Shown here: piece by piece, positions 1 through 10,119 of the stretch
Position numbering within the stretch: position 1 is the stretch's first letter
Layout of the letters: each line of letters opens with the position of its first letter
Assembly: GCA_024291935.2 (NCBI GenBank)
Contig: CM044309.1
Location: 3,658,001 to 3,722,000, forward strand
Length of the DNA stretch: 64,000 nt
Origin: Okapia johnstoni
Taxonomy: Eukaryota; Chordata; Mammalia; Artiodactyla; Giraffidae
Direction: 5' to 3'
Translations under genes and position numbers: made by a program
Notes under the pieces: model-generated
What the model saw: only the letters and a program-made list of their open reading frames with translations
Database searches by the model: none
Told to the model about the DNA's origin: nothing

Positions 1-535
1 GATATTTAAAATGACCTTAAAGGAAGGTGAATGTATAAAATCAAGAAAGCCTTAAATAACTATCATTTTGAATAGCTTCATAATAGACAAACTTGCTAAG
101 AGTCAAGCATAACTGATCCAGATTACATTTACATAACTTTTTTCTGGGAGTGTAGTCATATGTATTATCTTTCTTATAGATAATGGTCAGAAAATTAGAG
201 AAAGTCCAAAAGAGATGTTTTAGTTACCACCTAGCAGTTTACTTGGTTTTTGTGGGCTATAACTGAAGGATAATCATTAACATAATATGATTTAAACTCT
301 ATTTAGACCTTCAAAAGAGAGAAAATGGCATTTGCCATTTTTAACAGCAATATTTATAAAGCATAAATTGGCTTAAATCCACACTGGAAACAAAATATGC
401 AATATCATATAAAATATCCATAAAATATATATGTATATTTTAAGTGATAAAAACATTAAATTCATTCACATATTTAGCAAATGTTTATTTAATGATAAGC
501 TATACTAGGGGCTGTAGATGTATATAAGGTAGTCT
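1..535. other. AT-rich intronic sequence, nothing recognised
   Basis: No repeat family, exon-like block or open frame of note is visible before the first BovB fragment. The sequence is AT-rich and non-repetitive at the scale I can read. Confidence 0.6.
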
Positions 536-542
536 ACATCCT

Positions 543-1387
543 GAGAAACGCTGGGCTGGATGAAGCACAAGCTGGAATCAAGATTGCCGGGAGAAATAGC
601 AATAACCTCAGATGTGCAGATGACACCACCCTTATGGCAGAAAGTGAAGAAGAACTAAAGAGCCTCTTGATGAAAGTGTAAGTGGAGAGTGAAAAAGTTG
701 GCTGAAAACTCAGCATTCAGAAAACTAAGATCATGGATGGCATCCAGTCCCATCACTTCATGGCAGATAGATGGGGAAACAGTGGAAACAGTGGCTGACT
801 TTATTTTTCTGGGCTCCAAAATCACTGCAGATGGTGACTGTAGTCATGAAATTAAAAGATGCTTACTCCTTGGAAGGAAAGTTATGACCAACCTAGATAG
901 CATATTTAAAAGCAGAGACATTACTTTGCCAACAAAAGTCTGTCTAGTCAAGGCTATGGTTTTTCCAGTGGTCATGTATGGATGTGAGAGTTGGACGGTG
1001 AAGAAAGCTGAGCGCAGAAGAATTGATGCTTTTGAACTATGGTGTTGGAGAAGACTCTTGAGAGTCCCTTGGACTGCAAGGAGATCCAACCAGTCCATCC
1101 TAAAGGAGATCAGCCCTGGGTGTTCATTGGAAGGACTGATGTTGAAGCTGAAACTCCAATACTTTGGCCACCTGATGCGAAGACTCATTGGAAAAGACCC
1201 TAATGCTGGGAAGGATTGGGGGCAGGAGGAGAAGGGGACGACAGAGGATGAGATGGTTGGATGGCATCACCGACTCGATGGACACGGGTTTGGGTGGACT
1301 CAGGGAGTTGGTGATGGACAGGGAGGCCTGGCTTGCTGCAGTTCATGGGGTCGCAAAGAGTCAGACATGACTGAGCGACTGAACTGA
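543..1387 (+). mobile_element. BovB (RTE) LINE, 5'-truncated 3' fragment
   Basis: This is the last ~850 bp of a BovB LINE. It begins inside the reverse-transcriptase region and runs to the usual ACTGA-type 3' end. The polymerase motif C reads C-A-D-D instead of Y-A-D-D (TGT for TAT near 616), and a stop soon follows, so the copy is dead. A second frame, 689-1387 (232 codons), encodes the conserved C-terminal part with W-T-V-K-K-A-E and [12 protein letters not shown] short direct repeat, ACATCCT, flanks it (536-542 and 1388-1394) and may be the target-site duplication. It shares young-subfamily features with the copy at 17,486-18,001. Confidence 0.93.
689..1387 (+). pseudogene. BovB ORF C-terminal fragment (232 codons)
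   Basis: This open frame covers the part of the BovB polyprotein downstream of the reverse transcriptase. In order it shows a D-G-E-T-V-E-T-V block, [12 protein letters not shown], the [10 protein letters not shown] segment and R-S-N-Q-S-I-L-K-E. The conserved frame is lost shortly after L-M-R-R near 1185, where a few bases are missing. The frame then stays open only by chance. The ATG at 689 is internal and not a real start. There is no promoter, endonuclease or intact polymerase, so no function is expected. Confidence 0.85.
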
Positions 1388-1394
1388 ACATCCT

Positions 1395-1734
1395 AAAGAA
1401 GTTTACACAAATACAACACAAATTGTGTTCAAAATTCACTTGTCATCTTGAGAAAATAAGATTATTCCTGCTATGATATTTAAAATTTGAAGGACAGGTA
1501 GACTATTGGTGATTGGAAGTAGGGAGGAGGGTATACAATGCAATAGAAATGGAGACTTGGAAGTTGGTGGTTTGGAGAATAAAGAGGGGTTAAGTTTATC
1601 CCCAAGTTGGAAGTCCTCTTGAACAACTCTGCTGGAAAGGGAGTTATGAGGTGTAAGTATGAATAGACGTTGGATTGGAAATCTTCAAGGGTTTACTTTA
1701 GAAGTGTGACATTCATTCTCTGATGATAATCCAA
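1395..1734. other. Unique intronic sequence
   Basis: No recognisable repeat or coding signal in this 340-bp stretch. Confidence 0.55.
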
Positions 1735-1800
1735 GCACATGCATTATCTCAGTGATCCTTAGAACAAGCCCATAAGGAGTCAGTGTCTCCATTTTTAGAA
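1735..1800 (-). mobile_element. MIR SINE fragment (old)
   Basis: The run CATTATCTCAGTGATCCTTA followed by AACAAGCCCATAAGGAG and CTCCATTTTTAGAAG resembles the antisense core of mammalian MIR. It is cut off by the SINE fragment that follows. Confidence 0.6.
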
Positions 1801-1802
1801 GA

Positions 1803-1882
1803 GTGTGACCCTTTGGACTGTAGCCTACCAGGCTCCTCTGCCCATGGGATTCTCCAGGCAAGAATACTGGAGTGGGTTGCCA
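1803..1882 (-). mobile_element. Bov-tA/BOV-A2 SINE body fragment
   Basis: Antisense ruminant SINE body with GACTGTAGCCTACCAGGCTC, TGGGATTCTCCAGGCAAGAA and ACTGGAGTGGGTTGCCA. It lacks the tRNA-related head. Confidence 0.88.
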
Positions 1883-1976
1883 CAAAATTTGATTTCACAC
1901 ACTCATCAATGAGAAACTATAAAAGGTTCCGAGCAGTATAATGAGATGTGGTAAAAAAAAAAAAAAATAGTAGTTT

Positions 1977-2002
1977 TGGGCTTCCCTTGTGGCTCAGCTG
2001 GT
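1977..2002 (+). mobile_element. 26-bp Bov-tA tRNA-head insertion with duplication
   Basis: Only the first ~26 nt of a Bov-tA SINE (the tRNA-related head, TGGGCTTCCCTTGTGGCTCA...) is present. It sits between two identical copies of AAAAAATAGTAGTTT (1962-1976 and 2003-2017). There is no SINE body or tail. The structure resembles the 'tailless retropseudogene' class: truncated tRNA-like RNA inserted with a target-site duplication. Confidence 0.75.
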
Positions 2003-2220
2003 AAAAAATAGTAGTTTAGGAAGACTTAAGAAGACTAATCCGACGGGGCGTGGGGGTTGGGGGGTGGGCTATCAATGATTTGGAGGTGGCGAGTCCAGAA
2101 GCAATGACACAGTTCATCTCAGGAGAGGAATAAAGGAATAAAGTCCAATAGTCGGTGGTGGTAAAGGGAATGGAAATAAAAGGGCTAATACTCAAAGGGA
2201 ACAAAAGTCCTGTTGAGGTG

Positions 2221-2400
2221 AATGAACATGTTAATGAGTAAGAAGAGATGGGAGGAGGAGAAAGAGAAAAATGCTAACCACACTGGGTGGGTGGAGGAGG
2301 AAGGGGAGAAGATGGAGACAGTGGAGGAGAAGGTACAGGAGGGACAGGGGTGAAGGGGAGGAAAAAGTGAAAAGGAGGAACAGAAGAATTTATTCCCTGA
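2221..2400. repeat. Purine-rich low-complexity tract
   Basis: The + strand is almost all A and G here (GGAGGAGGAAGGGGAGAAG-type sequence). Open frames read on the minus strand over it are composition artefacts. Confidence 0.8.
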
Positions 2401-2469
2401 AAAATCCCATTTGACAAGAAAGAGACTAAACAAGCAGGCTACATGGAATATTCATTTGCTTTTTTGACA

Positions 2470-2600
2470 ACTTTATATGTCAGATATTATCTCTGACTTT
2501 TAGGAAATGAAGGCTGGGAAAACCTCCCTTGCTTGAGGCCACAGAGCCTGTATCATAAGAAACTGAGACCTGGAGGGCAGAGCTCAGGATCCCTTGACCT
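2470..2600 (-). mobile_element. Possible MIR fragment (weak)
   Basis: A GAAATGAAGGCTGGGAAAAC / GAGGCCACAGAGCCTGTA / GGGCAGAGCTCAGGATC progression follows the antisense MIR order (gapped tract, 'AGGTCACACAGC', 'GCAGAGCTGGGATT'). Divergence is high. Confidence 0.35.
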
Positions 2601-2905
2601 CCCGGTGATTCTGTGAGGTGAGCAGGCTGGGATTGTTAACCTTCTTTCAAGGACAAAGCTCAGAGAAGCATTTTACCTGAAAGCATAGGGTGGGATTTTC
2701 TGCTTTAAAAACCTCTCTCTCTTTCCGAAGAAAGAGAAGGAGCATGCATAACGATGATGCAAGCAGTTTATCTGCTAATCACCCTTGAGTCTCCTTTTCC
2801 TTTATCCTCCATGTTTCCTCCATCCCTGAACCTCACTGACTGTCTCGCTTAAATTGTCCTGTAGTCCATCCCCTTCTCTCCATCCTCACACCTACCGAGC
2901 AAGCA

Positions 2906-3835
2906 TTAAAGGTCTTGTGTCTGGGCTACTGCAACAACCTCCTAAAGTGGTGCCTCCCAAATCTCTCAGTCCCATGCTGAACTTTATTGTTTATACTCTG
3001 GCCAGGGTGATGTAAAAACTCAAATCTAATCTTCATGTTTAGCTCCCCAAGATAAAAATAAGTGATACAAAACATCTTTAATGGCTTCCTATTGCCCTTA
3101 GTAAGTGACCGAAGTCCTTCAACCACCGACAAGACCACCTCTAGGCTGGCAGGACCACTGCTGTACCTTCAGCCTATATTCCATGACGCTCTGCCATCTC
3201 AGCCACCCTGCCATCACTTCCCATCCTTCAACGAGCTGGGACTCCATTCATGATGTTTTCTTTCATAAGCCATTCTTAAATCCTCACTCCCAGGCTTTCT
3301 TTATGTAACACACATTTCTCGTCCTTGAAACCTCAGGTCAGATGCAGCTTCCTCAGGAATCTTCCTTTATCTCCCAAATTGAGAACGTCTCCCTTTTGTG
3401 GGGCTCTCAAGCTCTCTATGGGCTTCCCAGATGGTGAAGGAGTAAAGAATCCGCCTGCCAGTGCAGGAGACTTGAGAGACTCAGGTTCGATCCCTGGGTC
3501 AGATAGACCCCCTGGAGGAGGAAATGGCAACCCACTCCAGTATTGCCTGGGAAAGCCCATGGACAGAGGGGCCTGGAGGGCCACAGTCCATGAGGTCACA
3601 AGGAGCTGGGCATGATGGAGCAGCTGAGCACGCCCACACAAGCTCTCTGTGCTTTTCTGTGTAACCCTCACCTCTCTTGGTGCATATGGATTCACAAATG
3701 TGTTCTTTGTTTACTATCTGTTCCTTCCATTTGTCTAGAAGCACCTGAAAAAGAAATCACATGTTGTATCTGTTGTTTTGTACTTAGAACCTACGCCAAG
3801 ACAAAGTGTGTGTTTAGTAAATATTTGTTCAATTG
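2906..3835 (+). mobile_element. L2 LINE 3' portion, split by a SINE
   Basis: Old mammalian L2 read in the sense direction. Landmarks in order are GGGCTACTGCAACAACCTCC, an ATCTTTAATGGCTTCCTATTGCCC block, a TCCTTGAAACCTCAGGTCAG block, GTTTACTATCTGTTCC, and the 3' end GTAAATATTTGTTCAATTGAA. A Bov-tA SINE at 3418-3638 interrupts it. Local open frames here are decayed L2, not host genes. Confidence 0.8.
3418..3638 (+). mobile_element. Bov-tA SINE
   Basis: Full Bov-tA with tRNA-like head (GGGCTTCCCAGATGG), B-box-like GGTTCGATCCCTGG and body (ACCCACTCCAGTATTGCCTG). It is flanked by the 10-bp duplication CAAGCTCTCT at 3408-3417 and 3639-3648, inside the L2. Confidence 0.93.
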
Positions 3836-3849
3836 AACCATGAGTGATT

Positions 3850-4020
3850 AACAGCCCCATCTGTGTTTATATACTAGCTCCTGCATTTACTAAATGCAAG
3901 GCCTTGGATAATTTTCTTAAATTCCAGAAACTTTTCTTTCCCCATTAGATGAAAAGGGATAGTCACAATCCAATGAGTAAGGTTATTCATGCAGAACTGT
4001 TAACACATATATAGTAGTAA
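3850..4020 (+). mobile_element. MIR SINE fragment (old)
   Basis: GCCTTGGATAATTTTCTTAA, CTTTCCCCATTAGATGAAAAG and GGGATAGTCACAAT follow the sense MIR order (CCTTGGGCAAGTTACTTAAC, CCTCATCTGTAAAATGGG), with heavy decay. Confidence 0.5.
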
Positions 4021-4194
4021 AAAAAGCTATTATTGTACTGCAAAAATATCAGATATCAGCGATCTCAAAGGACAACAATAACATTAATTGGAGGGAAAAT
4101 GTCTTTTTGTATAAATTAAATCAAAATACTTTTTAATTTTTTAGCAGCGTCTAAAAAGGATGTACTTACAACTTCCTTGACAAGACTATTTTTT

Positions 4195-4460
4195 AGTTTT
4201 TTTTTAAATTTATTGAAGCATAGCTGATTTGCGATGTGTCCATTTCTTCTGTACAGCAAAGTGACTCAGATGTGTATATACACGCTTTCTCATGTTCTTT
4301 TCCATTATGACTTGTCATGATATTAAATATAGCTCCCTGTGCTGTGCAGTGAGACCCTGTTGTTTATCCAATGGTTTGCTCTGCTAATCGCAAGCTCCCA
4401 GTCCGTCCGTACTCCGTCCCCCCTTGGCAACTCACATGTCTGTGAGTCTGTTTGACAAGA
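4195..4460 (-). mobile_element. Artiodactyl L1 3' UTR fragment
   Basis: The run TTATTGAAGCATAGCTGATT, TGTACAGCAAAGTGACTCAG, TTCTTTTCCATTATGACTTG, GTTGTTTATCC and CCCTTGGCAACTCACATG is the antisense of the ruminant L1 3' untranslated region. Confidence 0.8.
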
Positions 4461-4721
4461 GTACGTTTATAATCATAATTTTAAGTACCTAATTTGAAAA
4501 TCAATATGCTTTTTATCCTGATCATTTTGGGGCTCAGAGTCAGACATTAGTTTGGGGAAAATCATTTCACTAGTCATTCTCCAACAAAAATTGAAACTGT
4601 GACCCACCACACTATTACGTTACCTCTTTGATATGCTAATATTTACTGCTATCAGGTATATGGGGATTACGAAGAGTGTTTAAGTGAACAAATCAGACAC
4701 AGGGTTAGAGTAATCAGAGCT

Positions 4722-4771
4722 TCCCGGGTGGCTCAGTGTTAAGAATCCACCTGCGATGCAGGAGACGCATT
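4722..4771 (+). mobile_element. Bov-tA SINE head fragment
   Basis: GAGCTTCCCGGGTGGCTCAG followed by AAGAATCCACCTGCGATGCA and GGAGAC. Only the tRNA-related part is present. Confidence 0.85.
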
Positions 4772-4929
4772 GCCAACTGTCATCCACGTGTCATTTGCTC
4801 CAGACCCCTAAGATATACTTTCTCATTCACTTGTACAAAATAAAATGTCCTCATACTACCAAATTAAAAGATTAAACTAACCTAAAACTTAGGATTTCTT
4901 TTCATTCCAACGCTGCATTGTCTTATCCC

Positions 4930-5031
4930 TGAAGGAGCCTGAGAAATTCCATGGGGCCTACAGACCTTACAGAGCCTGGTGGGCAGAGTTGGACACGACT
5001 GAAGTGACTTAGCACACACACGTATGCACAA
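4930..5031 (+). mobile_element. Ruminant SINE 3' body fragment
   Basis: AAGGAGCCTGAGAAATTCCA, GAGCCTGGTGGGCAGAG and TTGGACACGACTGAAGTGAC match the 3' part of Bov-tA/BOV-A2, ending in a CA-rich tail. Confidence 0.8.
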
Positions 5032-5476
5032 TCACACCTCTGGATTAAACGTTCAATGAGGCTAATGAAGCTATTAAAAAGGCAGAACAATGTTTGCTGT
5101 TGCAGCAAAATAAATGTGAGTGTTGACCTACTTACGAAGTATTCTTTCTGTTTGAAAGTGCACACAATCATTATACTTGGGGATACTGTTGAAAATGAGT
5201 CTTGCTTTATTTGTATGAACTGCATGATTTATGCACACAGATTGCAATATACAAATTCTACACAGTCTATTTGAATCAGCAAGTGGGCAGTCAGATTTAT
5301 TTCTGCTCATCCTTGAGTACCTTGCTGTTAATTCATTGTCTATTTCTGTTGTTCCTATCATCACTCAATTTAAATCTCTGAAAAACTAATTTACTAAATG
5401 AAATTGTTTTTAGAGCAAAATGTTTTTTCTCATCATTTAAAAATAAGGTAATTGACTAAAACAATGAATTTTTTTT
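5032..5476. other. Unique intronic sequence
   Basis: No repeat or exon-like signal recognised. Short open frames on both strands (for example 5056-5274 and 5128-5364) overlap antisense to each other and have no recognisable product. Confidence 0.55.
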
Positions 5477-5482
5477 TATTGT

Positions 5483-5613
5483 TGTTCAGTCACTCAGTCG
5501 TGTCCGACTCTTTGCAACCTCATGGACTGCAGCACACCAGACCTCCCTGTCCATCACCAACTCCTGGAGTTGACTCAAACTCCTGTCCAGTGAGTCGGTG
5601 ATGCCATCCAAAC
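5483..5613 (-). mobile_element. BovB 3'-terminal fragment, antisense arm
   Basis: Antisense of the last ~130 bp of BovB (GTTCAGTCACTCAGTCGTGT, GGACTGCAGCACACCAGACC, CCATCACCAACTCCTGGAG). It abuts a sense BovB whose 3' end carries the same sequence, making an inverted repeat. Confidence 0.9.
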
Positions 5614-6345
5614 ATCTAAAGAGCCTCTTGATGAGGGTGAAAGAGGACCGTGAAAAAGTTGGCTTAAAACTCCACATTCAAAAAACTGAGATCATGGCAT
5701 CTGGTCCTTTAACTTCATGGCAAATAGAAGGGGAAAAAATAGAAGTAGTGACAGACTTTACTTTCTTGGGTTCCAAAATCACCGACGATGGTGACTGCAG
5801 CCACAAAATTAAAAGACTCTTTCTTCGTGAAAGAAAAGCCATAACAAACCTAGACAGTATATTAAAAAGCAAAGATATTACTTTGCAACAAAGTAATGTT
5901 TGTCAAAGCCATGATTTTTCCAGTAGTCGTGTACAGATATGAGAATTGGACTATAAAGAAGGCTGAGCACCAAAGAATTGATGCTTCAAAATGTGGTGCT
6001 GGAGAAAAGTCTTGAGAATCCCTTGTACTGCAAGGAGAACAAGCCTGTTGATCCTAAAGGAAATCAACCCTGATTTTCATTGGAAGGACTGATGCTGAAG
6101 CTGAAGCTCCAATACTTTGGCCACCTGATGCAAAGAGCTGACTCATTGGAAAAGTCCCTGATGCTGGGAAAGATTGAGGGCAAGAAGAGAAAGGGGTGAT
6201 AGAGGATGAGATGATTGGATGGCATCACTGACTCAATGGACATGAGTTTGGGCAAATTCCTGAAGATAGTGAAGGGCTGGGAAGTCTGGCATGATGCAGT
6301 CCATGGGATTGCAAAGAGTCGGACATGAGTAAGCAACTGAACAAC
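5614..6345 (+). mobile_element. BovB 3' fragment, sense arm
   Basis: Sense BovB from the A-K-S-L-L-M-like block downstream of motif C to the 3' end. The frame at 5598-5942 shows the conserved G-S-K-I-T-D-D-G-D-C-S-H segment, then breaks near 5888 by a small insertion. Several further indels follow. It ends in CTGAACAACAACAAC and a short CAGA repeat. Together with 5483-5613 it forms a head-to-head pair. Confidence 0.92.
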
Positions 6346-6372
6346 AACAACAGACAGACAGACAGACATAAA
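6346..6372 (+). repeat. (CAGA)n short tandem repeat
   Basis: ACAGACAGACAGACAGACAT directly follows the BovB 3' end and probably grew from its tail. Confidence 0.85.
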
Positions 6373-6375
6373 TAG

Positions 6376-6906
6376 CAGATATACAACCCTTCCTGTAAGA
6401 ACCTTGCTTAGTTTAATGAGATTTAATTTTCACCATTGTCTGTACTACATAGTTTTTAAGTTGGTAGTTGATTTAAAAATGTGAACCAATATTATCCAAG
6501 GTTTGGAAATTAGACTGGGCATTTATTTCCAAGGCTGTATATTTTAATTTAGCTTCCCCCTTGAGTCTGAGGTAGGGTGCAGAATGGAGTGGATGTAAAG
6601 ACAAAGAAGAGATGAAAAGATATAAATGAGAGGTTGATAGTCAAATAAGGATTAATTTTTAAAGGCTCAAATGTCCTTGATAACTTTGTCTGTTACAAGT
6701 TTAGATAGAAAAACCCTGGCAAGGCTCTAGGCAGGCATTGGACTATAGCCTTATGAATTTAATGGATAAATATTCAGTAAAACATCAAATACCTTCACGG
6801 ACAATTGGTTAGCATTTTATATATAATAGCAAAAGTTTCTGCCAACAAAAGGAGTTCGTGTTCTGATAATACAGTACTTTAAAAATTTTTTGTGATAATT
6901 TGAACT
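6376..6906. other. Unique intronic sequence
   Basis: AT-rich with no recognised repeat or coding signal. Confidence 0.55.
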
Positions 6907-6919
6907 ATCATACAATTTT

Positions 6920-7047
6920 GTGTTTGCGTGTTAGTTGCTCAGTCGTGTCTGACCCTTTGCGACCCCATGAACTGTAGCCTACCGGAATCCTCAGTCCATG
7001 GGTTTCTCCAGGCAAGAATACTGGAGTGGGTTGCCATTTCCTTCTCC
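6920..7047 (-). mobile_element. Bov-tA/BOV-A2 SINE body
   Basis: Antisense SINE (GCTCAGTCGTGTCTGACC, GGTTTCTCCAGGCAAGAATA, TGGGTTGCCATTTCCTTC) flanked by ATCATACAATTTT (6907-6919) and ATCATGCAATTTT (7048-7060), a 13-bp duplication with one mismatch. Confidence 0.92.
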
Positions 7048-7060
7048 ATCATGCAATTTT

Positions 7061-8465
7061 AGTTTTTCTGAAAAATATTTCCTCAGCAAATAGTATACAA
7101 TTACAAGCAAGGGGTAACCGATCAACTCATGAAAACAATAGTAGAGTCCAGGAAGTTAATTAGAATCAGAATATTTGTTAAAAAAAAATCAATCCCCAAA
7201 AGTTAACTCTATCAAAAGAAGGAGAAAGAGGGATACACCCAAATAACTGTTCCTCCCCGTTTCAAGTTTTATCAGCCGTCTGCCTTCAGTTAGGCACGTC
7301 ATAACTGGGACTCCAGGTGTAAAGATCTGCAGAAAATGGAGAGAGGTAGACATCAATTCCTACAGGTCAGTGATTTTGAAGTGCATCAAGCATTTAAAGC
7401 AAGGAAAGGCAGACATAATGGAACATCCCCCAAGGGAAGACAATACCTTTCCTAGAATAATACGCTACACGTTGGTCCTGGTGAAGTGTTACAGAGAATC
7501 AGCCTGCCCTTCAGCAATTGGATTAGGTTATCCATCAGGCTGACTTGGGCACATATAGTTTAAATCAGGAAAGAATAGATAGTTGTCCTAAATTTTGTGT
7601 GCTCCTAAGGGGAAAAATAATTGAAAGCAGAAGTTAAGGCTACTTATTGACCAAGTGAGGTCATTGAATAACATTAAGCTTGGCATTATTCAATTTATCT
7701 ACCCCTTGTCTGGTGCCTGATAGAGTTATTTCTCTCCTGCTATTTCCCGGGAATCCCAAGAAAATAAATTACAGTCACACTACCTACTAGTTTTAAAAAT
7801 GTATTCAATTATTTTTGTATCACTTTTGATAGCTGTAACACTTGCTAACTTCAGACAAATTGACTGCAAGTTTAATGTAATCATTTCTATAGAAAGCATT
7901 TCAAAGCTTTAAAATGACAGCATTCTAAAATAAGATAGTGATTCCCTGACATGGAATACAGCTCAATGGAGAAGTTTTATTCTCTTTGCTCTTTTCTCTG
8001 CTTCAAAGGTCACTTTGCATCTGAGTGTGACTCCTCACTCCTTCACCTGAAACAGTTCAGCCACAATGAGTATCAGAAGGTAACAGGTACCGCCACAGGA
8101 AATGTCACCCAGCCTTCTCGCTAATTGTCTTCCCCTCACCAAGCTGAACGTACCTCTTGTGGAAGCCCTGTCAAGTCGTGCTCAATATTTTAAAACAGAC
8201 TGGTCTAAGAAAATGGTTTCAACGTGTCAGTCACCAATTTTATTCCTAGCTGGAGAGTTACTGGATAGGACTCACTGTTTTAAAAGCTCGAATTATTTAG
8301 TCTAAAGAAGAAAAGCCTGAGGAGTAACAATATTTTCAAGCCTATGGTGTCAACTGTGAACATCTGGTCACACTATCCTAAGTGCTACAACAAAAAAGGC
8401 CAAGACATGGAAGGTCTAGAAATAAATACTTAGTACTTTTCTTGGTCAACTTCAAGAGAAAGTTA
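7061..8465. other. Unique intronic sequence (1.4 kb)
   Basis: No element, exon or CpG-rich patch recognised. The 67-codon frame at 8102-8305 has no features I can assign. Confidence 0.55.
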
Positions 8466-8589
8466 GAGAGGAATATTACTCAGTCTTAAAAGGAAATAAA
8501 TTCTGACACATGTTACTATGTGAATGAACCTTGAAGACATTACACGAAATGAATTAAACCAAACAAGTATTGTATGATTCCACTTATAC
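8466..8589 (+). mobile_element. L1M 3' fragment (old)
   Basis: GAATATTACTCAGTCTTAAA, TGTGAATGAACCTTGAAGAC and GTATTGTATGATTCCACTTA match the well-known L1M 3' region. It stops exactly where the LTR begins. Confidence 0.75.
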
Positions 8590-9573
8590 TGTCGTAGCCA
8601 TGCGAACGCATGGGAAACAAACTCACTCAGAAGGACAGTGCAGATAGTGGAGTGCAGTTTATTACAGTGGCGGGCCCAAGGCAGAGTCTCCTCTTAGCCA
8701 AGGACCCGGACCAGTTTTGGTGAAAAGCTTATATACCCTACGTGTACGTGCTCAAACCCACCTCCCCAAATTCCCTGAAACCAGTCTGAACAAAGGAAAA
8801 AGAAAGATACAATCAAAGTTACCCCGTGATTCGTGATTCGTGATTCGTTTGCCTTAAACCCCTGATTCGAAGGCCTTAAGCTTAGGTAGTTAACAGTGGA
8901 CAATTATCCATAGGCTTGTGGTCATACCCCAATAAGCATAATAGAATGTATGATTCTATTCAGTTACACAGATAATTAGGGTATTCTTTTAGGTGATGGA
9001 GAGTCTAGATACGAGCCCTGGGGCTCTTCCTTCCCGGGTCTGGTTTTCCAGTTGGGTTGTCTTTTCCTTCAAACCGATCACTGCGTTTCTGATGTATAGA
9101 CCGCACTGCATACCTCCTCCTTCTAGTCCTGTCTCCTTCTTCCTATACCCCTTGCAGTTAAAAGTGTCCTATTTCCACCTCTATAGTTTTTGGCTTGGAC
9201 TTCTCTTACATGTTATGTCTCTTCCCGAGGCAACTAGCCTCACGTTTCAGGCAGATTAGTTGAAGCACTAACTTCTGTGGGCTATGGAAGAACCTAGGGT
9301 TGGTCTGCAGGGTGTTCTTGATATTTACTAAGAAAGAGTAAAAGAATAGAATTTCTTTTATCTCTCAACAAAGCCTGGCTTTCAAGATTGTTTTCTAGTT
9401 TCAGAATCAAAAAAGCCCCCTCTGGATATCAACATTTAAAAGATTTTTTTTAAAAAAAAGTGTTTTCTTTTTTTTTCCTCTGTTCATCCTGTAATAACAA
9501 TTTGAATCCAAGGCAGCAGACCCTTACCACCTCCCACAGGATGGCGGAAAGTCAGCCCCCTCAAAATATGACA
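8590..9573 (-). mobile_element. Solo LTR of an endogenous retrovirus (antisense)
   Basis: The block has LTR-like ends (TGTC on the left, GACA on the right of the + strand). Read on the minus strand it has a TATATAAGC TATA-box-like site near 8727-8735 and an AATAAACTGCA polyadenylation-signal region near 8655-8665, followed by a U5-like pyrimidine-rich end. I see no gag, pol or env sequence next to it, so it is a solo LTR. Three tandem copies of GTGATTC lie near 8825-8847. No clear target-site duplication survives. The family is not assigned; ERVK/BTLTR-like is a guess. Confidence 0.65.
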
Positions 9574-10111
9574 TAACAATAATAATGAGAATTTTTTCAA
9601 CAAATACTAGTTTTGTCACAAGTAGATAACCTATTTAGATTGACATAGGCATAATATTGTTTATCAGAAAGAAAAAGCTATGTAAAAACACGTAGAACAC
9701 TGGAACTCTAACCATTCTTTGAGTCCTTTGAAAAAACTCATACTTTTTAAAATTCTCAGACAATTTGGCAAAGAGTAAGCTTCTACTTCAGAAAGGGCAC
9801 AGCAGTTTCTTCATCAGAACATAGCTAAGGCAGAGCATATAATGAAGACACAATCAGGGGATCAGTGTTAGTCCATAAATTGGAGTCTTGCAGCCTTTTA
9901 ATTTTATTGGGCTGCACCACCAAACACAACTCTTGGAAAGTATTCTTTCTTATATATTTGTAGGGAGAAAAATAAGTTATATTTATAACCTGATAAGTTG
10001 CGTTAAAATGGCCTAGTACTCAACAAGCTAGCTCAGTAAGAAACTAGCTCCATGTATAAAATTGAAGGAATACAGAGAAATCTGGCAATTTACCTGAATG
10101 TCAAACATTGA
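9574..10111. other. Unique intronic sequence
   Basis: No recognised repeat or coding signal between the LTR and the next BovB. Confidence 0.55.
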
Positions 10112-10119
10112 AAAATAAT

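Noticed and set aside
2185..2433. 82-codon minus frame rich in S, F and P
   Set aside because: Produced by a purine-rich low-complexity tract on the + strand.
3418..3638. tRNA genes at SINE heads (here and at every Bov-tA)
   Set aside because: The tRNA-like heads lack a complete cloverleaf and are joined to SINE bodies with target-site duplications.
5483..6345. Twin-priming (5' inversion) explanation for the inverted BovB pair
   Set aside because: In twin priming the inverted part comes from upstream of the direct part. Here the inverted arm is the 3' terminus again, so two separate 3' ends are needed.
8822..8850. CRISPR-like or other functional array at the three GTGATTC units
   Set aside because: Only three adjacent 7-9 bp units without spacers, inside an LTR; simple tandem slippage is enough.
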